From positions 184,863 to 248,862 of the forward strand of contig NZ_JABEKU010000002.1 in the NCBI RefSeq assembly GCF_013283665.1: DNA of 64,000 nt, given 5' to 3'. The notes below the pieces were generated by a model. It was not told where the DNA came from, did no database searches, and saw nothing but the letters and a program-made list of their open reading frames with translations. Numbering within the stretch: the first letter of the stretch is position 1; every line of letters begins with the position of its first letter. This DNA comes from Ensifer sesbaniae. Its GTDB lineage: Bacteria > Pseudomonadota > Alphaproteobacteria > Rhizobiales > Rhizobiaceae. Below are positions 63,910-64,000 of this stretch, one piece after another. The translations under genes and the position numbers were made by a program.

Positions 63910-64000
63910 CTAGCGCTTGGCGTGGATGTCTTTCGCCTCGTCCCGAGGCTCGACGTCTGGCTGTTCGTGCCGCATGGCCCGCGCCTCGATAAAGCCGATG
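63910..64000 (-). CDS. C-terminal end of a protein entering from beyond the window
   Basis: The minus-strand frame reads IGFIEARAMRHEQPDVEPRD then EAKDIHAKR and TAG at 63910-63912. It is open to the window edge and hydrophilic like a C-terminal tail. Too short to identify. Confidence 0.35.
   Translation of the reverse strand, partial: IGFIEARAMRHEQPDVEPRDEAKDIHAKR

Overview
The window is about 60% GC with short AT-rich intergenic islands. Its gene families point to an alphaproteobacterium of the order Hyphomicrobiales, probably a Rhizobium/Sinorhizobium/Mesorhizobium relative: an extra groESL copy under a CIRCE element, DUF1488 and DUF1127 proteins, many LysR/LacI/TetR regulators, a ribose-type sugar ABC operon, an ECF sigma/anti-sigma pair, rhizobial-type IS elements and many pseudogenes. 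The lineage call rests on gene content and protein style only. The mix of decayed genes, toxin-antitoxin loci and catabolic or stress cassettes suggests an accessory replicon or a plastic chromosomal region.

Layout. 0-3.4 kb: the 3' end of a large RTX/type I secreted protein, a small secreted protein and a periplasmic-binding-fold lipoprotein. 3.7-5.7 kb: a Bax-inhibitor-1 protein, then an ECF sigma factor and its membrane anti-sigma. 6-6.6 kb: relics of an MFS transporter and a LysR regulator. 6.7-11.5 kb: a LacI regulator divergent from an ATPase-permease-binding-protein sugar import operon, with two operators between them. 12.6-14.7 kb: CIRCE, a frameshifted groES and an intact groEL. 15.3-16.6 kb: two small proteins and a transglutaminase-fold protein. 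16.9-18.7 kb: an SLC13-type permease. 18.8-23 kb: tiny membrane proteins and decaying paralogous small genes. 23.6-24.6 kb: a Tn3-family relic.

25-30.4 kb holds a compact regulatory locus. A NarL-type sensor kinase and response regulator sit among two secreted repeat-rich proteins, an EAL-domain protein and a candidate terminated small RNA. Four copies of a composite motif (GACYTTTG, then a GACCTAAGTC-like palindrome 21-22 bp further on, always in the same orientation) mark this locus and probably form the regulator's binding sites.

30.6-42.4 kb is a defence/mobile island. It has a HigBA-like module with a broken toxin, a GSU2403-type nucleotidyltransferase behind two operator-like palindromes, rpsU, a broken L,D-transpeptidase, an orphan antitoxin, an intact IS30-family element, an ISNCY fragment, a TumE/TumA-like module with a truncated toxin, an intact VapBC pair, an intact 823-residue archaeo-eukaryotic-primase plus SF2 helicase protein (TOTE-conflict-system type), and a Fic fragment.

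43-57 kb is a detoxification/oxidative-stress block: an epoxide hydrolase, a VOC protein, an alpha/beta hydrolase, an RclC/YkgB-like membrane protein under a TetR regulator, MsrB-MsrA, an Rrf2 regulator divergent from an FAD-oxidoreductase/cupin/AhpD operon, a DMT exporter, and an exported RidA protein divergent from a TetR regulator. Several promoters here carry near-perfect palindromes. 58-64 kb: a SulP anion transporter overlapping PPK2, a hypothetical protein, and a cyclic-nucleotide-binding patatin phospholipase.
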